From positions 1-64,000 of the forward strand of contig NZ_JAFMPS010000009.1 in assembly GCF_020667895.1 (NCBI RefSeq): a stretch of DNA of 64,000 nt. Reading direction: 5' to 3'. Every line of letters begins with the position of its first letter. Position 1 is the first letter of the stretch. Below the pieces are notes generated by a model. It saw only the letters and a list, made by a program, of their open reading frames with translations. It did not search any database and was not told the origin of the DNA. A program made the position numbers and the translations under genes. Positions 53,993 through 63,620 of the stretch are shown here, in pieces. The stretch is from Alcanivorax sp. 1008. Lineage in GTDB: Bacteria > Pseudomonadota > Gammaproteobacteria > Pseudomonadales > Alcanivoracaceae.

Positions 53993-55036
53993 ATGGCCAT
54001 AGAACAACAACAACGACAGTTCCTGCCTAACCTGTGTAGCACCCATTCAGTGCTGGTGGTTGTAGTGATCGCCCAGCTGCTGGCGCTGGTGACCACTCTG
54101 ACGGCGGCGCTCTACAGCGATTTCTCCTTCGAGCGGCTGGCGGTTTCCTCCCTGTTTATTCAATGGGTCGCGCTGACCTCTGCGGCGCTGCTATGTGGCC
54201 TGCGTCCTACCATCAATAAGTTGCCGCTCGGCTGGGCCAGTCTGGTGGTGGTCATGGTGGTGGTGATTGATGCCTTCTGCTTTAGCCTGATGGCTGGTCA
54301 GGTATTGGACTGGATGGCCAGTGAAGTACTCATGGATCGCCGGGTCTGGGTGCGTGAGGCCTTAATCAGTGCCGCCATTGCCGCCATTATTGGCGGGGTG
54401 GTGATGCGCTATTTCTTTGTCCAGGAGCAGTTGCGGCAGAAGGACGAGGCTGAGCTGCAGTCGCGCATTCAGGCGCTTCAGTCGCGTATCCGCCCCCATT
54501 TCCTGTTTAACAGCATGAATATCATTGCCTCGCTAATCAGTGTCGATCCGGAGGCTGCCGAGCAGGCGGTGGAAGATCTGGCTCGCCTGTTTCGTGCCAG
54601 TCTGGGCGAAACAGGTAGCATGGTGACGCTGGAGCAGGAGCTTTCATTGGTGCATCGCTATATCCGTATTGAGCAGTTGCGCATGGGGGATCGCTTGCGA
54701 GTGGAGTGGGATATTCGCGTGGACCCTGAAAAGGTCACTATTCCCCAGCTGACCCTGCAGCCGCTTGTGGAGAATGCGCTTTACCATGGTATTCAGCCGC
54801 TGGCCGCTGGGGGGCTGTTAAAGATTGCCGTCTGGCAAGAGGATGGCAGGGTGCGTATTCTGGTAAGTAATCCCAAGCCGCCCGGAAACAGTGATCATCA
54901 GGGCAACCGGATGGCGCTGGAGAATATTCGCCTGCGTCTGGCCGCGCTGCATGGCAGCGGGGCCAGTGTGGAAGTGACGCCGGCAACAGAACACTACGAT
55001 GTTCTTTTGACCTATCCGCTCAAGAAGGGAGACTGA
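53993..55036 (+). CDS. algZ: AlgZ/FimS-type LytS-family sensor kinase
   Basis: This 347-residue membrane protein has four N-terminal membrane helices and a His_kinase domain with H169 in [16 protein letters not shown], followed by an ATPase domain ([33 protein letters not shown]). AlgZ partners AlgR. ATG 53993 has GAGGGA at 53983-53988; upstream TTG and ATG codons are alternatives. It is two bases from algR and is divergent from argH. Confidence 0.88.
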   Translation: MAIEQQQRQFLPNLCSTHSVLVVVVIAQLLALVTTLTAALYSDFSFERLAVSSLFIQWVALTSAALLCGLRPTINKLPLGWASLVVVMVVVIDAFCFSLMAGQVLDWMASEVLMDRRVWVREALISAAIAAIIGGVVMRYFFVQEQLRQKDEAELQSRIQALQSRIRPHFLFNSMNIIASLISVDPEAAEQAVEDLARLFRASLGETGSMVTLEQELSLVHRYIRIEQLRMGDRLRVEWDIRVDPEKVTIPQLTLQPLVENALYHGIQPLAAGGLLKIAVWQEDGRVRILVSNPKPPGNSDHQGNRMALENIRLRLAALHGSGASVEVTPATEHYDVLLTYPLKKGD

Positions 55037-55038
55037 AT

Positions 55039-55779
55039 ATGCGGGTGCTGGTATGCGACGACGAGAAGCTGGCTCGAGACCGGCTGGCGCGGCTCACCGA
55101 AGCAGTGCCGGATACCGAGGTGGTGGGCGAGGCCGCTAATGGCCGAGAGGCAGTTATTCTAGCCCAGTCCAAGCGTCCTGACGTGGTGCTATTGGATATC
55201 CGCATGCCGGATATGGATGGCATAGAGGCCGCTCGCCATTTGCTCAAGCTGGAGCACCCACCGGCGGTGATTTTTTGTACCGCCTATGATGAGCATGCCC
55301 TGCAGGCATTTAAGGTGCAGGCGGTCGATTACTTGCTTAAGCCAGTATCCAGGGAGGACCTTGCCACTGCTTTGGGGCGTGTTCATGGCATCAGCCGAAG
55401 CCGGTTGGATGCGCTGGAAGGGGAGGTCGATCCACAGGGGGCTGCCCAGCGGCGGCATATCAGCGCCCGTACCCACCGAGGTATTGAGCTCGTGCCGGTG
55501 AGTGAAATCCGCTATTTTCTTGCCGATCAGAAATACGTCACGGTCAAATACCCCGATGGCGAGGTACTGATTGATGACACCCTGAAAGAGCTGGAGGATG
55601 AGTTTGGCGAGCGTTTTGTGCGTATTCACCGTAATGCGCTGGTGGCCGTGGGGTGGCTGGAAGGTATGGAGTTGGCCACCGCGGGGCACTATCAGGTTCG
55701 TTTGAAAGGGGTGGAGGAGCGGCTGGTGGTCAGCCGCCGCCACGTGGCCGGATTACGCAAGATGATGGCGCGATTATGA
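55039..55779 (+). CDS. algR: AlgR-type LytTR response regulator
   Basis: This 246-residue regulator has a receiver domain with D53 (VVLLDIRMPDMDG) and K in DYLLKPVS, and a C-terminal LytTR DNA-binding domain (HRGIELVPVSEIRYFLADQKYVTVKYPDGEVLIDDTLKELEDEFGERFVRIHRNALVAV). In Pseudomonas AlgR controls alginate, pili and other surface traits. It is placed between algZ and hemC as in that genus. Confidence 0.9.
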   Translation: MRVLVCDDEKLARDRLARLTEAVPDTEVVGEAANGREAVILAQSKRPDVVLLDIRMPDMDGIEAARHLLKLEHPPAVIFCTAYDEHALQAFKVQAVDYLLKPVSREDLATALGRVHGISRSRLDALEGEVDPQGAAQRRHISARTHRGIELVPVSEIRYFLADQKYVTVKYPDGEVLIDDTLKELEDEFGERFVRIHRNALVAVGWLEGMELATAGHYQVRLKGVEERLVVSRRHVAGLRKMMARL

Positions 55780-55856
55780 CGTGCTATGCTGCTCGCCGGC
55801 CTGCCCGGCGTGGTCCGAAGGTTCCAGATATCAGAACAACAACAGGGGATTGCCCG

Positions 55857-56168
55857 ATGAAAAAAGTAATTGTACTGCTCGCCGCTACGGCTCTGCTGGG
55901 TGGCTGTGCTTATTCGGCCAGCCCGGTTTCCGGGATGATTTACAGCAATGTTAAAGCACCGTTCACTGCCACAGCTGCTCCAGAGCAACCGCAGCGTGTT
56001 GGCCGCGCCAGCGTTCGCTCGGTGCTTGGCCTGATTGCCACCGGTGACGCCAGCATCCAGACAGCGGCACGTAACGGCGGTATTCGTGAAATCCACTTCG
56101 TTGACTACGAGTCGCAGAACTTCTTTGGGGTTCTGGCCGAGTTTACCGTGGTGGTGTACGGCAACTGA
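55857..56168 (+). CDS. TRL-like small lipoprotein
   Basis: This 103-residue protein has a lipobox signal (MKKVIVLLAATALLGGC) followed by YSNVKAPFTATAAPEQPQRVGRASVRSVLGLIATGDASIQTAARNGGIREIHFVDYE, which fits the TRL-like family of small envelope proteins. ATG 55857 has AGGGG upstream; the longer frame overlaps algR. A hairpin terminator follows at 56178. Confidence 0.83.
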   Translation: MKKVIVLLAATALLGGCAYSASPVSGMIYSNVKAPFTATAAPEQPQRVGRASVRSVLGLIATGDASIQTAARNGGIREIHFVDYESQNFFGVLAEFTVVVYGN

Positions 56169-56177
56169 TGTCTCCAG

Positions 56178-56209
56178 GCGCCCGCCAACAAGCCAAGGCG
56201 GGCGCTTTC
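56178..56209 (+). terminator. Intrinsic terminator before hemC
   Basis: GCGCCCGCC (56178-56186) pairs with GGCGGGCGC (56197-56205) and is followed by TTTCT. Confidence 0.75.
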
Positions 56210-56243
56210 TGGCACACTTGCGCCTCTGTTCAGAGAGGCCAAT

Positions 56244-57185
56244 ATGACTGATTCTCCCCGCACCGACATTCTCCGTATCGCCACCCGCTCAAGCCCACTC
56301 GCCATCTGGCAGGCTGAATATGTCCAGCAGCGCCTGACAGCGTTGAATCCGTCGCTGCAGGTTGAGCTTATTCGCATCAAAACCCAGGGCGATATCATTC
56401 TGGATACTCCATTGGCGAAAATTGGAGGCAAGGGGCTGTTCGTCAAGGAGCTGGAGCAGGCCATGCTGGATGGCCGTGCTGACATCGCTGTGCATTCTAT
56501 GAAAGACGTACCGATGGAGCTGCCCGAGGGGCTGACTCTGGCGGTGATCTGCGAGCGTGAAGATCCCCGCGATGCATTTGTCTGCAATACCTATGAACGT
56601 TTTGACGACCTGCCTTTTGCCGCCCACGTGGGCACCTCCAGTTTGCGGCGTAGCGCGCAGCTAAAGGCGGCCCGCCCAGACCTGCGCATTTCCAGCCTGC
56701 GCGGCAATGTGCAGACCCGGTTGGGCAAACTGGATAGTGGCGAGTTTGACGCCATTCTGCTGGCCGCCGCAGGTCTAAAGCGTCTTGAAATGGGGCACCG
56801 TATTCGTCATGAGCTTGCTCCGGAGGTTTGTTTGCCGGCGGTGGGTCAGGGTGCGGTGGGCATTGAGTGCCGCAGTGACGACGCGCGGGTACATGCGCTG
56901 CTGGCGCCGTTGAATGACCCGCTGACCTGGGATCGCGTGGTTGCCGAGCGGGCCATGAACCGGACTCTTGAAGGTGGCTGCCAGGTGCCCATTGCCGGCT
57001 ATGCCGAGTTACAGGACGGCCAGCTCTGGCTGCGCGGTCTGGTGGCCAGCGAGCAGGGCGACCGGGTGCTGCGAGTCGAGGGCCGAGCACCCCGTTCAGA
57101 GGCCGCTGATCTGGGCCATGATCTGGCGCAGCAACTACTTAAGGCAGGAGCCGGAGAGATTCTTGCCGAGGTTTACGGTCGCTGA
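56244..57185 (+). CDS. hemC: Hydroxymethylbilane synthase HemC
   Basis: This 313-residue enzyme joins four porphobilinogen molecules in heme synthesis. It has the N-terminal [40 protein letters not shown] and C246 in [10 protein letters not shown], the cysteine that holds the dipyrromethane cofactor. Its stop overlaps hemD by one base. Confidence 0.97.
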   Translation: MTDSPRTDILRIATRSSPLAIWQAEYVQQRLTALNPSLQVELIRIKTQGDIILDTPLAKIGGKGLFVKELEQAMLDGRADIAVHSMKDVPMELPEGLTLAVICEREDPRDAFVCNTYERFDDLPFAAHVGTSSLRRSAQLKAARPDLRISSLRGNVQTRLGKLDSGEFDAILLAAAGLKRLEMGHRIRHELAPEVCLPAVGQGAVGIECRSDDARVHALLAPLNDPLTWDRVVAERAMNRTLEGGCQVPIAGYAELQDGQLWLRGLVASEQGDRVLRVEGRAPRSEAADLGHDLAQQLLKAGAGEILAEVYGR

Positions 57186-57901
57186 TGGCTGCCGAACCGC
57201 TGCATATTCTGGTGACTCGACCAGAGGGCCAGCAGCATGGCTTGGTGGCGCTGCTGACCGAGGCCGGTTTTCGGGTTAGTCAGCAAAGTGCACTGACCAT
57301 CGAATCTCTGCATCTGTCACCGCAGGCCAGACAGCGACTGGTGGATATCGATCAATACCATGCGGTTTTTTTTGTCAGTGCCAATGCCGCGCGATTGGCG
57401 CTCGAATCCCTTGATGATTTGTGGCCTCAGTGGCCAGTAGGCGTCCACTGGCTGGCAGTCGGCCCAGCTACTGCGGATATTCTTGCCAGCGCAGGGATAC
57501 CGGTGGAAATGCCAGCCAGTGGATTCGATAGCGAATCCACCCTGCGCCTTGAGTGTCTGCGTGAACTACACGGCAAGCGCGTGTTGATTTGCCGCGGTAA
57601 CGGTGGTCGCGAGTTGATGGCGGAAACCCTTAGGTTGCGAGGTGCTGAGGTAGATCAGCTGGTGCTTTATCAGCGCAGCTGTAATGTTGATTTTTGCTGG
57701 CCGCAGCAGTTTGTTGATGTATGCCTGGTGACCAGTTTGCAGGGCTGGCACTGTATTGCCGAACGGGTTCCGCCGCAATGCCGGGTGGTCGTGCCCGGTG
57801 AGCGTATTGCTGCTCAGGTGCGGCTTAGCCATGCCCATGTGCTGCTGGCTGATTCGGCAACTGATCAGGATATGTTGGCGGCCTGTCTGCAGTTGTCATA
57901 A
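57185..57901 (+). CDS. hemD: Uroporphyrinogen-III synthase HemD
   Basis: This 238-residue enzyme closes and inverts ring D to make uroporphyrinogen III. The family is poorly conserved; support comes from ILVTRPEGQQHGL, FVSANAARLAL, VLICRGNGGRELMAETLRLRGAEV and the position right after hemC. A 12-bp stem follows its stop. Confidence 0.92.
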   Translation: MAAEPLHILVTRPEGQQHGLVALLTEAGFRVSQQSALTIESLHLSPQARQRLVDIDQYHAVFFVSANAARLALESLDDLWPQWPVGVHWLAVGPATADILASAGIPVEMPASGFDSESTLRLECLRELHGKRVLICRGNGGRELMAETLRLRGAEVDQLVLYQRSCNVDFCWPQQFVDVCLVTSLQGWHCIAERVPPQCRVVVPGERIAAQVRLSHAHVLLADSATDQDMLAACLQLS

Positions 57902-57926
57902 CACGAAGCCCGGAGGCTTCGTGTTA
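57899..57926. terminator. Perfect 12-bp hairpin between hemD and hemX
   Basis: TAACACGAAGCC pairs with GGCTTCGTGTTA around a CGGA loop, starting in the hemD stop codon. The T run after it is weak, so it may be an attenuator or an RNA stabilising element. Confidence 0.55.
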
Positions 57927-58013
57927 ATACACCGGTTGCCGGTTGAGCCCCCGGCATTTATTGTCTTGCGCATGGGCAATCTGTTTTCCGAACAAGGACT
58001 GGGGAATAATTTG

Positions 58014-58979
58014 ATGACAACTGGCCGGCGTGATGCTTTCTCCCAGCGCGGCGCGGCGCTGCCGTGGCTGTTGGTTTTGCTACTGTTGGTGGCGGCCGGT
58101 GGCGCGGGCTGGTTCGGTTGGCAGTGGCTGAATACTAGTGCTGCAGATGTGGACGAGCTGCTTGTCGAGATCGACAGGCTGACGCTGGTGCAGCAGGAGC
58201 AGCGCGAGCAGTACGACGACCAGGTGCTATTGCTGGCCGAGCGTCTTAACGGCATCGACCGCATGCTGGAAGAGCGTGACCGCCAGCTGCAGGAAATGCA
58301 GCAGGGTGGTATGCGCCAGTGGCTGGTTGGTGAGGCAGAAGCTCTGGCCAGTCTGGCTGGACAGAGGCTGTTGCTAACGGCGGATCTGGCGGCTACCCGG
58401 CGCTTGCTGGAAGGGGCAGACGCTACCTTGGCGCGCATCAGCGACCCGCAGACTCTGACAGCACGCCGCGCTCTGGCGACGGATATCGAAGCGGTTCGTG
58501 GAGCTGAGCAGGTGGATATTCCGGCGCTGGTTTTGCGTCTGGCGGCGTTACAGGAGTTGGTAGACGAGCTGGCGGTGCCTGCCTTGCCGGTTCAGCCGCA
58601 GGCGGATCAGGCTCTGCCTGATGATGCACTCTGGTGGCAGCGTCTGGTGCACAGCCTGCCGATACGTATCCAGCATGACGAGCAAGCAGCGCCCTTGCCT
58701 TTGGACGCCACTCAGGCTGCGTTACTGCGCCTGGCTCTGGACGGCTCCCTGCAGCAGGCACAGCTGGCCTTGATGCAAGCTCGACCGCAAGTTTACGACG
58801 CCGCTCTTGATCAGGCGGACAGGCTGATTCGCTCCCGTTTCGCCGGCAATGATTCGCGGGCCCGGCATCTACTCGCCTCGTTAGCGGACTTGCGTGATCA
58901 GGCAGTGCATCAGGCGCTGCCGGAAATCGGTTCCGGATTGGCGGCTATCCGCGCGCTGAAAGCGGGGCAGCCGCAATGA
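58014..58979 (+). CDS. hemX: HemX-like membrane protein
   Basis: This 321-residue protein has one N-terminal membrane helix (LPWLLVLLLLVAAGGAGWFGWQWL), a coiled coil (VDELLVEIDRLTLVQQEQREQYDDQVLLLAERLNGIDRMLEERDRQLQEMQ) and a helical C-terminal domain. HemX is often annotated as a methyltransferase, but the sequence has no such domain. ATG 58014 is taken; ATG 57972 is possible. It overlaps hemY by four bases. Confidence 0.85.
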   Translation: MTTGRRDAFSQRGAALPWLLVLLLLVAAGGAGWFGWQWLNTSAADVDELLVEIDRLTLVQQEQREQYDDQVLLLAERLNGIDRMLEERDRQLQEMQQGGMRQWLVGEAEALASLAGQRLLLTADLAATRRLLEGADATLARISDPQTLTARRALATDIEAVRGAEQVDIPALVLRLAALQELVDELAVPALPVQPQADQALPDDALWWQRLVHSLPIRIQHDEQAAPLPLDATQAALLRLALDGSLQQAQLALMQARPQVYDAALDQADRLIRSRFAGNDSRARHLLASLADLRDQAVHQALPEIGSGLAAIRALKAGQPQ

Positions 58980-60208
58980 AGCGGACTTTCTTTGTCGTTG
59001 TGCTGTTGCTGGTGGGCGGCTTTTTCCTCGGCCGCTGGCTGCTGGCGGATCCCGGCTATGTGCTGCTGATTCGTGATGGATTGCGAGTCGAAGCCAGTCT
59101 TGGCTTTGTGCTGCTGCTATTAATTCTGGCGGCGCCGTTGTGGTCGATTATTACCCTGCTGGGGGTTTCGCTTTTCCGTCTTGCCGGGCTGGGTCGTGCC
59201 AGTCGCTGGCGTGAGCTGATTGCCAGACGGCGCCTGCGCGCGGGCTTTTTTGCGCTGGTTGATGGGGACTGGGCCCGGGCCGGGAGACTGTTTGCCGGAG
59301 CTTCTGCCAGTCAGACCTGGGCGGTGCCAGCACGTGCTGGCGAGGCATTGGCGGCAGCCGCCCAAGGGAACCATGAGCGAGTTACCGAGGTGCTCAAGCT
59401 GGCGGCTCAGCAGCAGCGAGGTCAGCCGATGGCGGATCTGCTGGCGGCGCGTTTGTTGCTCGAGGAGGGCGCCACTCGTCAGGCGCGGGTCAGACTAGAG
59501 GGACTCAGTGGGCGAGTGGAGCGTAATCCGCATCGTTTGCGTTTGTTGGCTGAGGTGCTGGAGCGAGAGCAGGATTGGCCCGCGCTGGTTGAATTATTGC
59601 CGATGCTGAAACTGTCTATTACTGATCAAAATGCCTTTGCGGTGCTTGAGCAACGGGCTTGGGCGGGATTATTGAATGCTGTGGCGCAGGCGCCAGGGGA
59701 GCCCGAAAAACGCTTGGCCGAGTTGCGTCGGACATGGAAGGAAATGCCGGCAACTTTGCATGGCAAAACGTCCATTCGTGCCCAGTACGCTGCTGCGCTG
59801 GTAGCCAATGGCGATGGCGCCGCCGCCTTTTCGCTAGTGCGTAAGGAGATCGAACAAAACTGGGACGACCGGTTGATTGCCGTATTGGAGGGCATTGCTA
59901 ATGTGCCGGCGGAGAAGTTGCTGCAACAACTTGAGCAGTGGCTGGAAGTGCGCCCGGGAAGTATTGCTCTGCTTATTTGCGCTGGCCGCACGGCAATGAA
60001 AGCCAAGCTATGGGGCAAGGCGCGCAGTTTCTTTGATGGCGCAGCCAGAGCTGGCAGCGTCACCGCATTGGCTGAGCTGGCCCGTTTGCATAGCTCGCTG
60101 GGTGATACGGACAGGGCTCTGGCGGCGCTGGAGCGGCGCATGATGTTGCTTGATGAAGCCTTGCCGGTACTGCCGCTGCCGTCACCGAGACGGCGCGAAG
60201 AGTCCTGA
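58976..60208 (+). CDS. hemY: HemY-like TPR membrane protein
   Basis: This 410-residue protein has two N-terminal membrane helices (FFVVVLLLVGGFFLGRWLL and LGFVLLLLILAAPLWSIITLL) and tetratricopeptide-type helices in the cytosolic or periplasmic part. HemY proteins accompany hemC/D/X in gammaproteobacteria and are thought to help heme synthesis at the membrane; the exact role is unclear. It must not be confused with the protoporphyrinogen oxidase of the same name in Bacillus. Confidence 0.88.
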   Translation: MKRTFFVVVLLLVGGFFLGRWLLADPGYVLLIRDGLRVEASLGFVLLLLILAAPLWSIITLLGVSLFRLAGLGRASRWRELIARRRLRAGFFALVDGDWARAGRLFAGASASQTWAVPARAGEALAAAAQGNHERVTEVLKLAAQQQRGQPMADLLAARLLLEEGATRQARVRLEGLSGRVERNPHRLRLLAEVLEREQDWPALVELLPMLKLSITDQNAFAVLEQRAWAGLLNAVAQAPGEPEKRLAELRRTWKEMPATLHGKTSIRAQYAAALVANGDGAAAFSLVRKEIEQNWDDRLIAVLEGIANVPAEKLLQQLEQWLEVRPGSIALLICAGRTAMKAKLWGKARSFFDGAARAGSVTALAELARLHSSLGDTDRALAALERRMMLLDEALPVLPLPSPRRREES

Positions 60209-60218
60209 CGAATCGCGC

Positions 60219-60932
60219 TTAGCGCGGAGCGTAGTCGAACACGTCTGAATGAATATTAGCGGCCGGCACGCCGGCTGCTACCAGGGCATCAAATACTGCC
60301 CAGGCCATGGCTGGCGAGCCGCCGATATGAAATAGCGGCCCTGACGGGTCTTGCAGTTTTGCCAGCTCGGCCAGTGCTGCTTCGTGCACCATGCCGTGAA
60401 ATTGATTCGCCGCAGGTGCGTGATTGACGGCGATGGTTTCCTGAAAGTCTTTCAGTTGTTCAAGGGTGTTGTCCGGCCATTGTGGCGGATAGATGTCGTC
60501 CACCTGCCGCCCCCCTCGGAACAGCCTCACCGGGAGGGAAAACTGTAACTCGGCCAACCTTTCAATCATGGCCCGGGCGGGGGCAAAGCCAGTGGAGCCG
60601 CAGATAAACCAAACGGGCCGATCCGGCTGCTGATCAATATAGCGCGTGCCTAGTGGCAAAGTCGCTGCCACCGTCGGCTGACTGCGCAGTTCGGCCATCA
60701 GGTCTACGGCGGACTGATTGTCCTCATCATGGCGGATATGGAGCAGCAGCTCGTTACCAGCGTCGCCAACCGCGTTGGCGATGGAAAACGCAGCGTCCTG
60801 ATTCTGGCCCAATAGCAGGTATTGCCCGGCGTGCCAGTGGATGGGCTGGTCGCTGAGCAGACGCAGCCTGACAGCGCTGATGTTGCTGTTCAGCGGCAGA
60901 ATTTCGGAAACTTGGCAATGCACGGTGTTCAC
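60219..60932 (-). CDS. NAD(P)H-flavin reductase
   Basis: This 237-residue ferredoxin-reductase-fold protein has the flavin-binding HAGQYLLLGQNQDAAFSIANA (with the S in FSIA where RxYS is usual), the NAD-binding STGFAPARAMIERL and the C-terminal HSDVFDYAPR. Similar to Fre/LuxG, it supplies reduced flavin. It is convergent with hemY. Confidence 0.85.
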   Translation of the reverse strand: MNTVHCQVSEILPLNSNISAVRLRLLSDQPIHWHAGQYLLLGQNQDAAFSIANAVGDAGNELLLHIRHDEDNQSAVDLMAELRSQPTVAATLPLGTRYIDQQPDRPVWFICGSTGFAPARAMIERLAELQFSLPVRLFRGGRQVDDIYPPQWPDNTLEQLKDFQETIAVNHAPAANQFHGMVHEAALAELAKLQDPSGPLFHIGGSPAMAWAVFDALVAAGVPAANIHSDVFDYAPR

Positions 60933-60990
60933 CGGCCACTCTCCTGGAGCAATAGTTTTACTGGCACCAATCCGACAGGGGTTGCCAGCG

Positions 60991-61644
60991 TCAATAGCTC
61001 TCTACGCCGCGCGATGTTCCCATCAGTACGACATCTGCGGGGCGGCGGGCGAACAATCCATTGGTGACCACGCCAACGATATTGTTGAGCTGTTCCTCAA
61101 GCTTGATCGGTCTTGAGATATCCAGATTATAGACATCGAGGATGAAGTTACCGTTATCGGTGACAAAGCCCTCACGGTACTGTGGCCTGCCACCCATGGC
61201 AGCTAACTTGCGACCAACATAGCCGCGTGCCATAGGAATGACTTCCACTGGCAGGGGAAATTGGCCAAGCATTTTTACTTGTTTTGACTGGTCTACAATG
61301 CAGACAAACTTTTCTGCCACAGCGGCAACGATTTTCTCTCGGGTGAGCGCCCCTCCGCCACCTTTGATCATTTCGCGATGCAAGTTGACCTCGTCTGCGC
61401 CATCTACATAGACGGGTATCTGGTCAACTTCATTGAGACCTAATAGACGGATGCCATGGGCCTTGAGCCGCTCCGCTGAGGCCTCGCTGCTGGCTACCGC
61501 TCCGCGAATCTCGTTTTTTATGCTGGCCAGAGCATCAATAAAGTAGTTTGCGGTACTGCCGGTGCCGACGCCGACGACGGTGCCGGCCTGTACATAGCCG
61601 AGTGCTGCTTCCGCCACCGCCTTCTTGAGTGCTTCTTTGTCCAT
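60991..61644 (-). CDS. rpiA: Ribose-5-phosphate isomerase A
   Basis: This 217-residue enzyme interconverts ribose-5-phosphate and ribulose-5-phosphate. It has [25 protein letters not shown] and [28 protein letters not shown], all family signatures. It is divergent from ilvA, as in E. coli relatives. Confidence 0.97.
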   Translation of the reverse strand: MDKEALKKAVAEAALGYVQAGTVVGVGTGSTANYFIDALASIKNEIRGAVASSEASAERLKAHGIRLLGLNEVDQIPVYVDGADEVNLHREMIKGGGGALTREKIVAAVAEKFVCIVDQSKQVKMLGQFPLPVEVIPMARGYVGRKLAAMGGRPQYREGFVTDNGNFILDVYNLDISRPIKLEEQLNNIVGVVTNGLFARRPADVVLMGTSRGVESY

Positions 61645-61742
61645 GGTCCGTTCCCCTGTCGAAGGCGGTGATTATAGGCTCATCCATAGCGTTTTGCCGC
61701 TTGCCTGCGTACCATCCTGAGATTATCTGTACCGGAACTACC

Positions 61743-63275
61743 ATGTCTGACCGTTCGCTGCTTGACCAATATGTGCGCCGTATTCTTGAAGCCCGTGTTT
61801 ATGACGTCGCCGTCGAAACACCGATTCATGCTGCTCCGCTGTTGTCCAAGCGGCTTGGTAATACGGTATGGCTCAAGCGGGAAGATCTGCAACCGGTGTA
61901 TTCGTTCAAATGCCGGGGTGCCTACAACCGTATGGCCCAGCTCAGTGAAGAGCAGCTCGCCCGTGGGGTGATCTGTGCTTCCGCGGGTAACCATGCCCAA
62001 GGTATGGCGCTGGGGGCCAAGCATCTGGGTATTCGCGCGGTGATTGTCATGCCGCGCACCACGCCGGAAATCAAGGTGCGGGCGGTTCGTAATCATGGTG
62101 CCAGAGTGGTGTTGCATGGCGATGCTTTCGATGATGCCCTGCTACATGCCCGCGAGCTCGAAGAAAAAGAGGGGCTGACCTTCGTCCATCCATATGATGA
62201 TCCCGACGTCATCGCCGGGCAGGGCACTGTTGGCATGGAAATCCTGCGTCAGCATGGTGGTCCGCTGGACGCTATTTTTATCCCGGTGGGTGGCGGCGGT
62301 CTGGCGGCCGGGGTGGCGGCCTGGGTCAAGTATCTGCGCCCGGATGTGCGCATTGTCGGCGTTGAGCCGGAGGATGCCGCCTGCCTTAAGGTGGCGATGG
62401 AAAAGGGTCGTCGCGAAGTGCTTAAGGAAGTTGGCCTGTTTGCCGATGGCGTTGCTGTGAAGCAGATCGGCAAGGAAAATTTTCGGGTACTGAAGCATTA
62501 TTGCGATGAGGTCATCACCGCTAACACCGATGAGATCTGTGCCGCCATCAAAGATACCTTTGAAGATACTCGCGCAGTTACTGAGCCGGCTGGAGCCCTG
62601 GCGCTGGCGGGATTGAAGAACTGGGTGGCAAAGCATGGCGCTGAGGGGAAAGCCCTGATTGCTATTCAGAGCGGCGCCAATGTGAATTTTGATCGTCTGC
62701 GGCATATTTCCGAGCGCGCCGAGTTGGGTGAGCAGCGTGAAGCGATTCTGGCGGTGACCATCCCCGAGCGCCCCGGTGCTTTCCGACAGTTCTGTCAGGC
62801 GATCGGCAAACGGGCAGTGACCGAGTTCAACTACCGCTACAATGACCCGCAGCAGGCGAATATTTTTGTTGGCGTGCAGACTCGGTCCGGGGGCGCCGAC
62901 TTGCTGCCCCTGCTGGAGGCGCTACGCGACAAGGGTTATCCGGTGGAGGATATGACCGGCAACGAAATGGCCAAGCTGCACATCCGCCATATGGTGGGCG
63001 GCCCTTCACCACGCAACGATCTGGCCGAGTTGCTGTTCCGGGTTGAGTTTCCGGAGCGCCCCGGCGCACTGATGGCATTTCTGCTGGCTCTTGGAGGCCG
63101 CTGGAATATCAGCCTGTTCCACTATCGTAATCATGGCGCTGCCTATGGCCGCGTGCTGGTTGGTTTCCATGTGCGCGCCGGTGAGCAGAGTGCGCTCCGC
63201 GCAGATCTGAAACAGATCCCCTATCCGATGGTGGATGAATCGGACAACCCCGCTTACCAGCGTTTCCTTGCCTGA
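61743..63275 (+). CDS. ilvA: Threonine ammonia-lyase, biosynthetic
   Basis: This 510-residue PLP enzyme makes 2-oxobutyrate for isoleucine synthesis. It has K56 in SFKCRGAYN (cofactor lysine), SAGNHAQGMA, the glycine loop PVGGGGLAAG, and two C-terminal ACT-like regulatory domains (from about residue 330) that mark the isoleucine-sensitive biosynthetic form. ATG 61743 is chosen; the frame opens at 61629 without homology. Confidence 0.96.
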   Translation: MSDRSLLDQYVRRILEARVYDVAVETPIHAAPLLSKRLGNTVWLKREDLQPVYSFKCRGAYNRMAQLSEEQLARGVICASAGNHAQGMALGAKHLGIRAVIVMPRTTPEIKVRAVRNHGARVVLHGDAFDDALLHARELEEKEGLTFVHPYDDPDVIAGQGTVGMEILRQHGGPLDAIFIPVGGGGLAAGVAAWVKYLRPDVRIVGVEPEDAACLKVAMEKGRREVLKEVGLFADGVAVKQIGKENFRVLKHYCDEVITANTDEICAAIKDTFEDTRAVTEPAGALALAGLKNWVAKHGAEGKALIAIQSGANVNFDRLRHISERAELGEQREAILAVTIPERPGAFRQFCQAIGKRAVTEFNYRYNDPQQANIFVGVQTRSGGADLLPLLEALRDKGYPVEDMTGNEMAKLHIRHMVGGPSPRNDLAELLFRVEFPERPGALMAFLLALGGRWNISLFHYRNHGAAYGRVLVGFHVRAGEQSALRADLKQIPYPMVDESDNPAYQRFLA

Positions 63276-63473
63276 CCAGCCATTTATGCAAGGCTGTCCA
63301 TTCGTACAGTTATCCACAGAAGTTAATAAATTATTCCTGATTTGAACGCTAACCTGTTGACACTTGGCATAAAACTGTTCAAATTTTGAACTGATTCTCG
63401 GTTTGTAAACAATCCACAGGCTACTGTTGCCGTCTTTGTGGATTTTTCATGTTTTCGTTTGGGGTTGCAGGTC
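63276..63473. promoter_or_regulatory. Intergenic region with DnaA-box-like sites and a palindrome
   Basis: A perfect DnaA box TTATCCACA lies at 63310-63318, with weaker matches at 63410-63418 (CAATCCACA) and, on the minus strand, 63437-63445. GTTCAAATTTTGAAC at 63377-63391 is a perfect palindrome, and TTGACA at 63357-63362 is a consensus -35 hexamer pointing toward the small gene at 63474. No clear -10 was fixed. Confidence 0.5.
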
Positions 63474-63620
63474 ATGAATAATAAGAAGCCGGATGCACTG
63501 CTGATTCTGGCCGTACTTTTCGCTGCTGGCGTGCTGTTTAGCGCTATTAGCCATGGCAGCGGGGAAGGAAAGGCAGACCCGCTGGCGGGTGGGCAGTTCG
63601 CACCGATTGTTAGTCGGTAA
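63474..63620 (+). CDS. Small single-helix membrane protein (48 residues)
   Basis: MNNKKPDALLILAVLFAAGVLF begins a protein with one membrane helix followed by a short hydrophilic tail (SAISHGSGEGKADPLAGGQFAPIVSR). ATG 63474 is preceded by GCAGGTC. The overall hydrophobic pattern and the promoter-like sequence upstream support it, but there is no family I know. The 3' end overlaps the convergent cyclo-ligase gene by eleven bases. Confidence 0.5.
   Translation: MNNKKPDALLILAVLFAAGVLFSAISHGSGEGKADPLAGGQFAPIVSR

Noticed and set aside
63300-63450. Chromosomal replication origin
   Set aside because: Only one perfect DnaA box is present and dnaA, dnaN, rpmH or gidA are absent.
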